Shown: piece by piece, positions 1-6,907 of the stretch
Layout: every line of letters begins with the position of its first letter
Numbering within the stretch: the stretch's first letter is position 1
Assembly: GCA_050996405.1 (NCBI GenBank)
Contig: JBPCRW010000204.1
Span: forward strand, 1-12,476
Source of the DNA: JBPCRW01 sp050996405
GTDB lineage: Bacteria; Acidobacteriota; Blastocatellia; Pyrinomonadales; Pyrinomonadaceae
DNA: 12,476 bases
Direction of reading: 5' to 3'
Program-made: the position numbers and the translations under genes
Notes under the pieces: generated by a model
Seen by the model: only the letters and a program-made list of their open reading frames with translations
Told to the model about the DNA's origin: nothing
Databases searched by the model: none

Positions 1-1
1 C

Positions 2-310
2 TATTTAAAGTCGAAAGCCACAGTTGTCGGAATCTCTCCCGGAAGTGTGCAAGAACTGCGGCAGTTTAGCAAACACCATAAATTACCTTTAACTTTACTA
101 TCGGACAGCGACAGGCAGGTGGCTAAATTTTATAACCGATGCTGGCTACCCGCGCCGCTCACGCGCGCCGTCGTCGTGCTTGATGCGAGGGGATTAATCC
201 GCAGTCACGAAAAAATGTTTCGGGCTTTTCGACCGTCCGACCAAAAAATCTTAGCGTTGATCGAACAAGCGAAAAAAGAGATGATCTTCAGAAACTTTCT
301 TCACGGGTAA
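2..310 (+). CDS. Peroxiredoxin-like (AhpC/TSA, Bcp-type) protein, C-terminal part, 5' truncated by window edge
   Basis: The reading frame is open from base 2 to the TAA at 308-310, so this is the 3' part of a longer gene. A GTG at 47 lies inside conserved sequence and is not taken as the start. The visible protein contains VVGISPGS, then a helix ending in FSKHHKLP, then LLSDSDRQVAKFYN. This matches the AhpC/TSA (Bcp-like) pattern in which a thioredoxin-fold strand leads to a bound aspartate and a helix. A further strand (VVVLDARGLI) and a C-terminal helix follow. The peroxidatic cysteine would lie upstream, outside the window, so peroxidase activity cannot be confirmed. One cysteine is visible (NRCWLP), but it is not at a position I can call catalytic. 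The likely role is cytoplasmic thiol-dependent peroxide reduction. A non-peroxidase thioredoxin-fold relative remains possible. Confidence 0.72.
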   Translation, partial: YLKSKATVVGISPGSVQELRQFSKHHKLPLTLLSDSDRQVAKFYNRCWLPAPLTRAVVVLDARGLIRSHEKMFRAFRPSDQKILALIEQAKKEMIFRNFLHG

Positions 311-361
311 ATGTCCGCCGCGCGATATTCTTCCAATCGTGCATTTTGTATTTTTTCGCGG

Positions 362-367
362 TAAAAT
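362..367 (+). promoter_or_regulatory. Candidate -10 box of uvrB, possibly giving a leaderless mRNA
   Basis: TAAAAT ends 6 nt before the uvrB ATG at 374, and no Shine-Dalgarno sequence lies between. Transcription would start at or next to the ATG. No convincing -35 hexamer is visible 16-18 nt upstream. The preceding TTTTTCGC recurs just before the -10 box of the FAD oxidase gene. Confidence 0.45.
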
Positions 368-373
368 CTACGA

Positions 374-2362
374 ATGCAATTTCGTCTCGTTTCTGAAAAT
401 CAACCGAAGGGCGACCAGCCGACGGCTATCGCGCAAATCGTTTCCGAGTTAAACGCCGACACAAAAAATCAGGTTCTTTTGGGAATAACCGGCAGCGGAA
501 AAACTTTTTCGATTGCCAATGTAATTGATCAAACGCAACGTCCGACGCTCGTTTTGGCGCATAACAAAACGCTCGCCGCGCAGCTTTATCAGGAATTTAA
601 AACTTTTTTCCCCGACAACGCCGTCGAATATTTCGTTTCCTATTACGATTATTACCAGCCGGAAGCCTACGTTCCCGCGTCGGATTTGTATATCGAAAAA
701 GAGGCGACGATAAACGACGAAATTGACCGTCTGCGGCAGGCGGCGACCCGTTCACTTTTTGAACGGCGCGACGTGATTGTTGTCGCGTCGGTTTCGTGCA
801 TTTACGGTTTGGGTGACCCGGACGCTTATTACGGGATGATAATGTTTGTCGAGCCGAACCAGAAAATCAAGCGCGAAGATTTTATTAAACGCCTCGTCGA
901 ATTGCAGTATGAACGCTCGGACATCGAATTTGAACGCGGCAAATTTCGCGTGCGCGGCGATGTCGTCGAATTATATCCGTCGTATCAGGGAAACGCCTAT
1001 CGTTTCGAGTTTTGGGGCGATGAAATTGATTCGATTTCGACTATTGACCCGCTTTTGGGCGAAGTTTTATACAAGCACGAATCGCGCCTGCCGATTTATC
1101 CGAAAACGCATTACATTATGTCGAAACCGACGGTCAGGCGCGCGCTCAAAAGCATCAAGGACGAGTTGACGTGGTGGGAAGAAGACCTCGTTAAACAGGG
1201 AAAATTGGTTGAATCCCAGAGACTTCACCAGCGCACGATGTATGACCTCGAAATGATAAAAGAGATGGGATTTTGCCGCGGCATTGAAAATTATTCGCGG
1301 CATTTGACGGGAAAACCGGCGGGCGCGCCGCCGCCGACGCTGCTCGATTATATGCACGAAGACACGCTGGTCATAATTGACGAATCGCATCAAACCGTGC
1401 CGCAGCTCGGCGCGATGTATAAAGGCGACCGTTCGCGCAAAGGAAATCTGGTTGAATACGGTTTTCGCCTACCGTCCGCGATGGACAATCGCCCGCTTTC
1501 GTTTGAAGAATTTGAAGCGCGGCGCGGGCAGACGATTTATGTTTCCGCCACGCCCGGAAATTTCGAGTTGGAACAATCGGGCGGCGAAGTCGTCGAACAG
1601 ATTATTCGCCCGACCGGACTGCTCGACCCCGTTGTCGAAGTGCGTCCCGTGCGCGGTCAGATTGACGATTTGTTGAACGAAGTCCGCACTCGCGCCGAAA
1701 AAAACGAAAGAGTTTTGGTAACGACTTTAACGAAAAAAATGTCGGAAAGCCTGACCGAATATTTTCTGGAAGTGGGCGTGAAAGTAAATTATCTGCATTC
1801 GGATATTCAGACGCTCGAACGCATCAAAATTCTGCGCGATTTGCGGCGCGGCGAATTTGATGTTTTAGTCGGAATCAATCTTTTGCGCGAAGGCTTGGAT
1901 TTGCCGGAAGTGTCCTTAGTCGCCATTTTAGATGCGGACAAAGAAGGTTTTTTGCGAAGCGAACGTTCCTTGATTCAAACCATCGGACGCGCCGCCCGAA
2001 ACTCGGACGGAAAAGCAATTCTTTACGCCGATAAAATTACCGATTCGATGAAAAAAGCGATTGACGAAACAAATCGCCGCCGCAAAATTCAGGAAGAATA
2101 CAACACGGAACACGACATCACGCCGACGACAATTATAAAATCCATTGACGCGACTTTGGTCACGGCGTATGAGGCGGATTATTTCAAAGTTCCTTTAAAT
2201 CTCGATGCTTTTGAAGAATATTCGCCGAAGCAGTTAAAGGAAACCATTACTCAAATCGAAGCCGATATGCGGCAGGCGGCGCGTGATATGAAATTTGAGC
2301 AAGCCGCCGAACTGCGCGACAAACTTAGATATTTGAAGGATAGGGAATTAATACTGCGATGA
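374..2362 (+). CDS. uvrB: Excinuclease ABC subunit B (UvrB)
   Basis: This is the damage-verification helicase-like subunit of UvrABC nucleotide excision repair. It receives lesions from UvrA and recruits UvrC for incision, in the cytoplasm. The 662-residue length is normal for the family. Visible motifs in order are Walker A GITGSGKT (about 37-44), the beta-hairpin start YYDYYQPEAYVP (about 91-102) that clamps DNA strands, helicase motif II DESH (about 337-340), motif III-like VSATPG (about 391-396), motif V LREGLDLPE and motif VI QTIGRAARN (about 536-544). A C-terminal UVR domain (about 623-657, with EQAAELRDKLRYLKD) is the UvrC/UvrA contact. The start MQFRLVSENQPKGDQP fits the family's N-terminus. 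There is no SD sequence, but a -10-like box lies close upstream. The gene stands alone: the upstream peroxiredoxin and the downstream oxidase are functionally unrelated. Confidence 0.98.
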   Translation: MQFRLVSENQPKGDQPTAIAQIVSELNADTKNQVLLGITGSGKTFSIANVIDQTQRPTLVLAHNKTLAAQLYQEFKTFFPDNAVEYFVSYYDYYQPEAYVPASDLYIEKEATINDEIDRLRQAATRSLFERRDVIVVASVSCIYGLGDPDAYYGMIMFVEPNQKIKREDFIKRLVELQYERSDIEFERGKFRVRGDVVELYPSYQGNAYRFEFWGDEIDSISTIDPLLGEVLYKHESRLPIYPKTHYIMSKPTVRRALKSIKDELTWWEEDLVKQGKLVESQRLHQRTMYDLEMIKEMGFCRGIENYSRHLTGKPAGAPPPTLLDYMHEDTLVIIDESHQTVPQLGAMYKGDRSRKGNLVEYGFRLPSAMDNRPLSFEEFEARRGQTIYVSATPGNFELEQSGGEVVEQIIRPTGLLDPVVEVRPVRGQIDDLLNEVRTRAEKNERVLVTTLTKKMSESLTEYFLEVGVKVNYLHSDIQTLERIKILRDLRRGEFDVLVGINLLREGLDLPEVSLVAILDADKEGFLRSERSLIQTIGRAARNSDGKAILYADKITDSMKKAIDETNRRRKIQEEYNTEHDITPTTIIKSIDATLVTAYEADYFKVPLNLDAFEEYSPKQLKETITQIEADMRQAARDMKFEQAAELRDKLRYLKDRELILR

Positions 2363-2401
2363 TTTGCGAGTGTTAATTTCGACAGACAAATTTTTGAAAG
2401 T

Positions 2402-2415
2402 TAGAAATTTTTCTA
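2402..2415. promoter_or_regulatory. AT-rich perfect dyad upstream of the FAD oxidase gene
   Basis: TAGAAA-TT-TTTCTA is a perfect 6-bp-arm dyad. It overlaps where the -35 element would sit relative to the TATAAT at 2431. It could be an operator or a chance AT-rich palindrome. No regulator is encoded nearby. Confidence 0.25.
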
Positions 2416-2430
2416 TCAAAGATTTTTCGC

Positions 2431-2436
2431 TATAAT
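2431..2436 (+). promoter_or_regulatory. Consensus -10 box (TATAAT) of the FAD oxidase gene, probable leaderless start
   Basis: A perfect TATAAT lies 7 nt before the ATG at 2444, with no SD motif in between. The expected transcription start therefore falls on or beside the start codon. This geometry is typical of leaderless bacterial transcripts. The -35 region is not consensus. Confidence 0.6.
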
Positions 2437-2443
2437 CAAATTG

Positions 2444-3955
2444 ATGCTGATTAAAACAAATGCGGACGAGTTTCAAAATTATTTGGTTGACGCGAGCAAC
2501 TTGCAAGGCGGCTTTGCCGAAAAACTTTTTATTCCCGAAACGGCGGAAGAAATCGCGGAGATTTTAAAGGAAGCGGACGCGAAAAAAATTCCCGTCACCG
2601 TGAGCGGCGCGCGGACGGGAACGGTCGGCGGCGCGATTCCGTTTGGCGGGTATTTAATTTCGCTCGAAAAATTTAACAAAATTAAAGAAATCAACAAGGA
2701 AAAACTTTTTGCGGTTGTCGAAAGCGGCGTGTCGTTGATTGATTTTCAAAAAGCGGTCGAAGCGGAAAATCTTTTTTACCCGCCCGACCCGACCGAATGG
2801 AGTTGTCAAATCGGCGGCACGGTGGCGACCAACGCTTCGGGCGCGCGCTCGTTTAAATACGGCGCGACGAGAAATTATATCCGCAGGCTTGAAATCGTTT
2901 TGCCGACGGGCGAGATTTTGAATCTAAGGCGCGGCGAGGTTTTTTCCCAAAATGGTTTTATTGAATTTCAAAGCGAAAGCGGCAAGAAAATAAAAGCGAA
3001 ACTTCCGACTTATGAACAGCCGGATGTTCGCAAAAACGCGAGCGGATATTTTTCCGCCCGAAAAATCGACGCGATTGATTTGTTTATCGGAAGCGAAGGC
3101 ACGCTCGGAATTATTACCGAAATCGAACTCAAACTTTTACCGAAATCCGAATCATTTTTCAGCGGAATTATTTTTTTTGAAAATGAAAAAAATTTGCTGA
3201 ATTTTGTAAAAGATGCGCGTGAAAGTTCATTTCAAACAAGAAAAGAGCAAATCCAAAATCCAAAATCCAAAATCCAAAATCAAATTGACGCAAGTTTGAT
3301 TGAATACTTCGACGAAAGAGCCTTAAAATTTATCGGCGAAAAATTCGCGCAAGTTCCTGCAGGAGCAAAAGGCGCGATTTTTTTCGAGCAGGAAACGACC
3401 GCCGAAACGGAAGACGTTTTGCTCGAAAAGTGGAACGAGCTTTTGGAAACACACAACGCCGATTTAGAAACTTCGTGGTTCACGACGACCGAACAAGATT
3501 TTGGAAAAATGCGCGAGTTTCGTCACGCGCTGCCCGTCGCGGTCAACGAAAAAGTCGTCAAAAATCACCAGCGAAAAATCGGCACGGATATGGCTGTGCC
3601 GGACGAAAATTTCGCTTCGTTCTTAAAATTTTACAAACAGAAATTAGACGAAAGCGGAATAGAATATGTGATTTTCGGACACATCGGCGACAATCATCTG
3701 CACGCGAATCTGCTGCCGAAAACGGAAGACGAGGCGTTAAAAGCGAAACGTCTTTACGGGCGTTTCGTCGCGCAAAGTATTATGCTCGGCGGCACGATTT
3801 CCGCCGAACACGGCATCGGCAAACTGAAATCGAAATATCTCAAAGTTCAATACGGCGAAAGATTTTTAAATGAAATGGCGGAACTGAAAAAGGCTTTCGA
3901 CCCGCACGGAATTTTAAGCCGCGATAATATGTTTGACGCAAAAATTTTAAACTGA
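2444..3955 (+). CDS. FAD-binding oxidase, GlcD / D-lactate dehydrogenase (cytochrome) family
   Basis: A flavoprotein of about 503 residues predicted to oxidise a 2-hydroxy acid such as D-lactate or glycolate to the 2-oxo acid, passing electrons to a quinone or cytochrome acceptor. The N-terminal PCMH-type FAD domain shows SGARTGTVGG (about 54-63), PPDPTEWSCQIGGTVATNASG (in part, about 113-133) and GSEGTLGIITE (about 216-226). The C-terminal FAD-oxidase domain shows GHIGDNHLHA (about 412-421), whose histidines are typical metal/substrate ligands, and SAEHGIGK (about 453-460), then a C-terminal DPHGILSRDNMF. ATG 2444 is preferred over the TTG at 2441 because of the closely spaced TATAAT. An Asn/Lys/Gln-rich stretch at about 268-282 is encoded by a heptanucleotide tandem repeat and probably forms a surface loop. 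No GlcE, GlcF or lactate permease gene is adjacent, so the substrate is uncertain. Confidence 0.9.
   Translation: MLIKTNADEFQNYLVDASNLQGGFAEKLFIPETAEEIAEILKEADAKKIPVTVSGARTGTVGGAIPFGGYLISLEKFNKIKEINKEKLFAVVESGVSLIDFQKAVEAENLFYPPDPTEWSCQIGGTVATNASGARSFKYGATRNYIRRLEIVLPTGEILNLRRGEVFSQNGFIEFQSESGKKIKAKLPTYEQPDVRKNASGYFSARKIDAIDLFIGSEGTLGIITEIELKLLPKSESFFSGIIFFENEKNLLNFVKDARESSFQTRKEQIQNPKSKIQNQIDASLIEYFDERALKFIGEKFAQVPAGAKGAIFFEQETTAETEDVLLEKWNELLETHNADLETSWFTTTEQDFGKMREFRHALPVAVNEKVVKNHQRKIGTDMAVPDENFASFLKFYKQKLDESGIEYVIFGHIGDNHLHANLLPKTEDEALKAKRLYGRFVAQSIMLGGTISAEHGIGKLKSKYLKVQYGERFLNEMAELKKAFDPHGILSRDNMFDAKILN
3248..3285 (+). repeat. CAAAATC heptanucleotide tandem repeat inside a coding region
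   Basis: Four exact copies of CAAAATC occupy 3254-3281, preceded by a shortened copy (CAAATC, 3248-3253) and followed by AAAT. Because 7 is not a multiple of 3, the reading frame rotates through the units and gives a 7-residue peptide period (IQNPKSK, then IQN). No stop codon arises. The unit shares the CAAAAT core with the intergenic array at 5283-5375. Confidence 0.9.
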
Positions 3956-3961
3956 TTCGTC

Positions 3962-3992
3962 TTTCAGAAAGCGTTCCTGAAAATTATTTTTT
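3962..3992 (+). terminator. Possible weak intrinsic terminator after the FAD oxidase gene
   Basis: TTTCAGAA and TTCCTGAAA can pair as an 8-bp stem with one bulged C around an AGCG loop. ATTATTTTTT follows at once. The stem is AT-rich, so termination would be modest. It lies just downstream of the TAA... stop region of the oxidase gene and before the SD of the lipoprotein gene. Confidence 0.4.
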
Positions 3993-4002
3993 CAACAAAA
4001 AC

Positions 4003-4010
4003 AGAGGAAA
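4003..4010 (+). promoter_or_regulatory. Shine-Dalgarno site of the lipoprotein gene
   Basis: AGAGGAAA lies directly upstream of the ATG at 4012 at normal spacing, which fixes that start. This contrasts with uvrB and the FAD oxidase gene, which have no SD. Confidence 0.75.
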
Positions 4011-4011
4011 T

Positions 4012-4464
4012 ATGAAAAATAAATTTAGTATATTGCTAGTTTTGGCAGTAATGGTTATCGTTACCGTCGGATGCGGCAGCTTAACAGACAGGGCGACGAA
4101 AGCGATAACGGATGAAGGGAAAAAATCTGCATCAAACAGTCAATCAAATTCAGTCGGCATGCCGGTTGATTCGGATGATGACGATGAATCAACAGGCATT
4201 CCTGAATGTGACCAAGCCATTAAAACAATTGACGACGAGATTACACGCGAGTCGTCTAACAGCAATGATAGTTGGGCGGTGCGTGGAACCAGAAGATTTA
4301 TGTTCACTGAAATGAAAAGAGGTATGAAATCCATTATCGAGGAACACAAAAATAATTCTAATTCCAACGATTCTTTAAATAATCAAAATATTGCTCAAAC
4401 CTGTCGAGATTTTCAGAAAAAAATTGACATTGAAATAAAAAAAGACATCGCGGATGGAAAATAG
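4012..4464 (+). CDS. Small putative lipoprotein of unknown function
   Basis: The protein has 150 residues. Its N-terminus has a Lys-containing n-region, a hydrophobic core (about residues 5-19) and the lipobox-like TVGC with Cys21, so it is probably exported and lipid-anchored to the inner or outer membrane. The mature part begins with a Ser/Asn/Asp-rich linker (about 45-60, with the acidic run DSDDDDES). It continues with two predicted helical segments that carry one cysteine each (PECDQAI and AQTCRDF), which could form a disulfide. I recognise no domain. The gene is visibly more AT-rich than uvrB and uses few GCG/CGC codons. It has its own SD, is followed by a strong terminator and may be a single-gene transcript. 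A function cannot be assigned. Confidence 0.75.
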   Translation: MKNKFSILLVLAVMVIVTVGCGSLTDRATKAITDEGKKSASNSQSNSVGMPVDSDDDDESTGIPECDQAIKTIDDEITRESSNSNDSWAVRGTRRFMFTEMKRGMKSIIEEHKNNSNSNDSLNNQNIAQTCRDFQKKIDIEIKKDIADGK

Positions 4465-4488
4465 TTAAACAAAAAATTTCGCAATCTG

Positions 4489-4521
4489 AGAGGCGTAAGT
4501 TATTTGCGCCTCTTTCTTTTT
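4489..4521 (+). terminator. Intrinsic (Rho-independent) terminator after the lipoprotein gene
   Basis: AGAGGCGTAA (4489-4498) pairs with TTGCGCCTCT (4504-4513) through a 10-bp stem with one G-T wobble and a 5-nt loop. A T-rich tract (TTCTTTTT) follows. It starts about 25 nt after the stop codon and separates the lipoprotein gene from the HAD gene. Confidence 0.85.
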
Positions 4522-4541
4522 GCCGTTTGCGGGAATGAAGT

Positions 4542-4569
4542 TTGACGGTTAAAATTTAAATAATTAAAT
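4542..4569 (+). promoter_or_regulatory. Candidate promoter of the HAD hydrolase gene
   Basis: TTGACG (4542-4547) resembles a -35 box and is followed after 16 nt by TTAAAT (4564-4569), a 4/6 match to -10. The predicted start would fall inside the AAGGA motif at 4574-4578, which argues against this exact pairing, so the call is tentative. It does sit correctly between the terminator and the gene. Confidence 0.3.
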
Positions 4570-4590
4570 CTGTAAGGAACAGTAAAAATA

Positions 4591-5280
4591 ATGATTCGTG
4601 CAATTTTGTTCGATTTTAACGGCGTGATTATTAACGACGAGCCTGTGCAGTTAAGGGCTTATCAGGAAATTTTGAAAAACGACGGCATAAATTTTACCGA
4701 AGAAGATTATTACAAGTGCGCGGGAATGGACAACGAGCGTTTCGTGCGGCAGCAATTCGAGAATGCGGGAAAAAATTTAACCGATGAAAGAGTAAATGAA
4801 ATTATCGCCGGAAAGACCGAAGGCTGGAAAAAACAAGTCGATGCGGAAATGCCTCTGTTTGCGGGCGTCGAAAATTTTATCAAAAAATGCGACCGGCGTT
4901 TCGCGCTCGGCATCGTCAGTATGGCGAGCCTCGACGAAATTGAATACGTTCTGGCGAGAACCGCGCTGGCGGATAATTTTACGGCGATAATTTCCGCCGA
5001 AGATGTCGGCGAATGCAAGCCGAATCCCGAATGTTATATTAAAGGTTTTCAAAAACTCGACGCGGCGCGGATAGCGCGGAAACATTATCCTTTGATTCAC
5101 CGCGAATGTCTGGTGATTGAAGACGCGCCCGCCGGAATCGAAGCGGCGAAACGCGCCGGAATGCGAGTTTTAGCCGTGACCAATACGTTTGACGAAAAAA
5201 CTCTGCGCGAAGCGGGCGCGGATTCGGTGACGAAAAATCTGGATGATTGGATGCCGGAATCAATCGCGCTAACGTTTTAA
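4591..5280 (+). CDS. HAD-superfamily hydrolase, beta-phosphoglucomutase/phosphatase-like, with Asn in motif I
   Basis: A 229-residue cytoplasmic HAD enzyme with a helical cap inserted after motif I (subfamily I cap, about residues 16-90). Motif I reads FDFNGV: nucleophile Asp8 is present, but the usual second Asp at +2, the general acid/base, is Asn10. Motif II is VSMAS (Ser110), motif III is the Lys of ECKPNPECY (Lys143), and motif IV is VIEDAPAG (Glu177, Asp178), so Mg2+ binding looks intact. A short insertion before motif IV (about 158-171, with RKHYPLIH) is not standard. AAGGA at 4574-4578 supports the ATG at 4591, though the spacing is slightly long. The family covers sugar-phosphate mutases and phosphatases, and the substrate is not predictable. 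The Asp-to-Asn change makes mutase activity less likely, but phosphatase activity cannot be excluded. Confidence 0.88.
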   Translation: MIRAILFDFNGVIINDEPVQLRAYQEILKNDGINFTEEDYYKCAGMDNERFVRQQFENAGKNLTDERVNEIIAGKTEGWKKQVDAEMPLFAGVENFIKKCDRRFALGIVSMASLDEIEYVLARTALADNFTAIISAEDVGECKPNPECYIKGFQKLDAARIARKHYPLIHRECLVIEDAPAGIEAAKRAGMRVLAVTNTFDEKTLREAGADSVTKNLDDWMPESIALTF

Positions 5281-5282
5281 TT

Positions 5283-5353
5283 CAATGCAAAACGCAAAAT
5301 GCAAAGTGCAAAATTAAAACCATTTTGCACTTTGCATTTTGAATTTTGCATTG
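5283..5353. repeat. Inverted repeat (32-bp arms, 7-nt loop) built from CAAAAT-type heptamers
   Basis: The left arm (5283-5314) and right arm (5322-5353) are reverse complements at 30 of 32 positions, separated by TAAAACC. Each arm is itself a heptamer array. The left arm reads CAAAACG, CAAAATG, CAAAGTG, CAAAATT in register. Degenerate TTTGCG-type units continue to about 5375. The RNA would fold into a long AU-rich hairpin. No T-tract follows, so it does not look like a canonical terminator. It fills most of the 108-bp gap between two co-oriented genes. Confidence 0.93.
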
Positions 5354-5388
5354 TCTTTGCGACTTTGCGTTAAAAACTCTGCTTCAAA

Positions 5389-6888
5389 ATGAAAGAACAT
5401 TTAATCAATCTATCCGAAGCCGAAACGAATTTGGCGATGGCGGCGGCTTATCTGGCGGAAAACATCCGTAGTTCTGACGGACACGCCGAAGCGATGAACG
5501 AAATCGTCGCGTATCTGTCGGCGCAAGGTAAGGTTGATTTAGCCGCCGAGCTTGCCGACACGATAAAAGATAATTTTGTGCGTGACAATCTGCTCGTCAG
5601 AATCGCGGAAAAATGCGCGGCTGGCGGAGATGACGAATATGCTTTTCAGCTTGCCGAAGCGATTGAAGATTACGGTTTGCAGTCGTCAGCGCGCGAACAT
5701 ATCGCCGTTCAAAAAGCGATGCGCGACGAATTTGACGAAGCCTTGAAAATCACTGATAAATTGAGTCACGCGGACGGCGCGCTGGCGGCGATTGCAGTTT
5801 ATCAAATTACAAATGGACAGGGAAATGAGCCGCGCCAAACGCTTTCCAAAATCGAATATCCGGCGGCGAAAGCTCACGCATTGCAGGCAATTGCCGAACA
5901 TTTTTACGCCGAAAACGAAACCCAAAAGGCAAACGAATTTTTAGCCGAAGCGGTCGAAGAAATCCGCGACATCGAGTTGCCCGAAGAAAAAATCAGAACG
6001 CTTTTAGCCGTTGCCGGACAATATATCGAAGCCGCGCAATTTGACAAAGCCATCGAAGTTTTGGGAAAAGCGCGTCTGGAAAGCGAAGTTTTGGACAGCG
6101 TTCACCGCGAAGGTTTTTTAAGTTCCGCCAGTCTGGATTTTCTGCGCGCGGGAAGTTTGGATTTAGCCGACCGGACGCTCGATTTGATTAGTGATAAAAC
6201 GCAGATTGCCGCAACTTTGACAGGATTTTCGGCGGAGTTCGCGCGACAAAAAGAAAGTGCCGATGCGCTCGAAACGCTCGAAGAAGCCTACGCAATTTTG
6301 AAATCGCAAAAAGAAAATCAAATCCGCGATTCGCGCCTCCGTTTTAATTTGTTTGGAATTATCGCCGAGCGTTTTGCCGCGCTCGGAAAAATCGAGCGGG
6401 CGTTGGAAATCGCGCTCGAAAATCCGATTGGAGATGAACGAAACAGCGCGTTGACGCAGATTGCAATTGTCTGTGCGAATAACGAAAATGACGAACTGGC
6501 GCGACAGTCGGTAAGCGCGATTGAAGACGAAAATACCCGCGCGATTGCGCTAATCAGCGTGAGCAATGCGGAAAATGCGACGAATAATTTTGACCAATCT
6601 CTGAATCTTTTAAACGAAGCGTTTTCTTTAATCAAAAATATACATCAACCGGCGGCGCGTTCGGCGGCTCTGAACGAGATTGCCAAAAGATTTTCCAAAT
6701 ACGGCGAAACCGAAAAAGCGCGCGATGCCGCCGCCGAAAGTCTGCACAGCGTCAAACAAATTATTGACGAAAGCCATCGCGCCGTCGCGCTTCTGCATTT
6801 GGCGGCAATCTATGAAACCTGCGATTTTCAATTGAAAGACGACGAGCGGCAAACAATCAGCGCGATGCTTCAGAAAGCCGAATGGTAA
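5389..6888 (+). CDS. Helical-repeat (TPR-like) protein of unknown function
   Basis: A 499-residue, Ala/Glu-rich protein with no signal peptide or membrane segment, so probably cytoplasmic. It is built throughout from degenerate two-helix repeats with a TPR-like pattern: ALxxIAxxFxxxGxxExAxxxLxxA. Clear units include HALQAIAEHFYAENETQKA (about 164-182), LLAVAGQYIEAAQFDKAIEVL (in part, about 205-225), FGIIAERFAALGKIERALEIA (in part, about 321-341) and LNEIAKRFSKYGETEKARDA (about 424-443). Many units end in a short Asp/Glu-rich linker before RA-AL. Such superhelices usually mediate protein-protein binding. No catalytic domain is visible at either end. The ATG at 5389 has no clear SD and the heptamer hairpin lies just upstream. 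Co-transcription with the HAD gene is possible, since no terminator with a T-tract separates them. No partner is evident, so the function is unknown. Confidence 0.85.
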   Translation: MKEHLINLSEAETNLAMAAAYLAENIRSSDGHAEAMNEIVAYLSAQGKVDLAAELADTIKDNFVRDNLLVRIAEKCAAGGDDEYAFQLAEAIEDYGLQSSAREHIAVQKAMRDEFDEALKITDKLSHADGALAAIAVYQITNGQGNEPRQTLSKIEYPAAKAHALQAIAEHFYAENETQKANEFLAEAVEEIRDIELPEEKIRTLLAVAGQYIEAAQFDKAIEVLGKARLESEVLDSVHREGFLSSASLDFLRAGSLDLADRTLDLISDKTQIAATLTGFSAEFARQKESADALETLEEAYAILKSQKENQIRDSRLRFNLFGIIAERFAALGKIERALEIALENPIGDERNSALTQIAIVCANNENDELARQSVSAIEDENTRAIALISVSNAENATNNFDQSLNLLNEAFSLIKNIHQPAARSAALNEIAKRFSKYGETEKARDAAAESLHSVKQIIDESHRAVALLHLAAIYETCDFQLKDDERQTISAMLQKAEW

Positions 6889-6907
6889 GGCATTGATTTT
6901 TGATGTT

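Noticed and set aside
47..49. GTG at 47 as the start of the peroxiredoxin-like gene
   Set aside because: The frame stays open to the left edge, and VVGISPGS upstream of the GTG is conserved family sequence.
5283..5353. Hairpin read as an intrinsic terminator or a CRISPR array
   Set aside because: The stem is AT-rich with no T-tract after it, and the 7-nt units are contiguous with no spacers, so neither fits.
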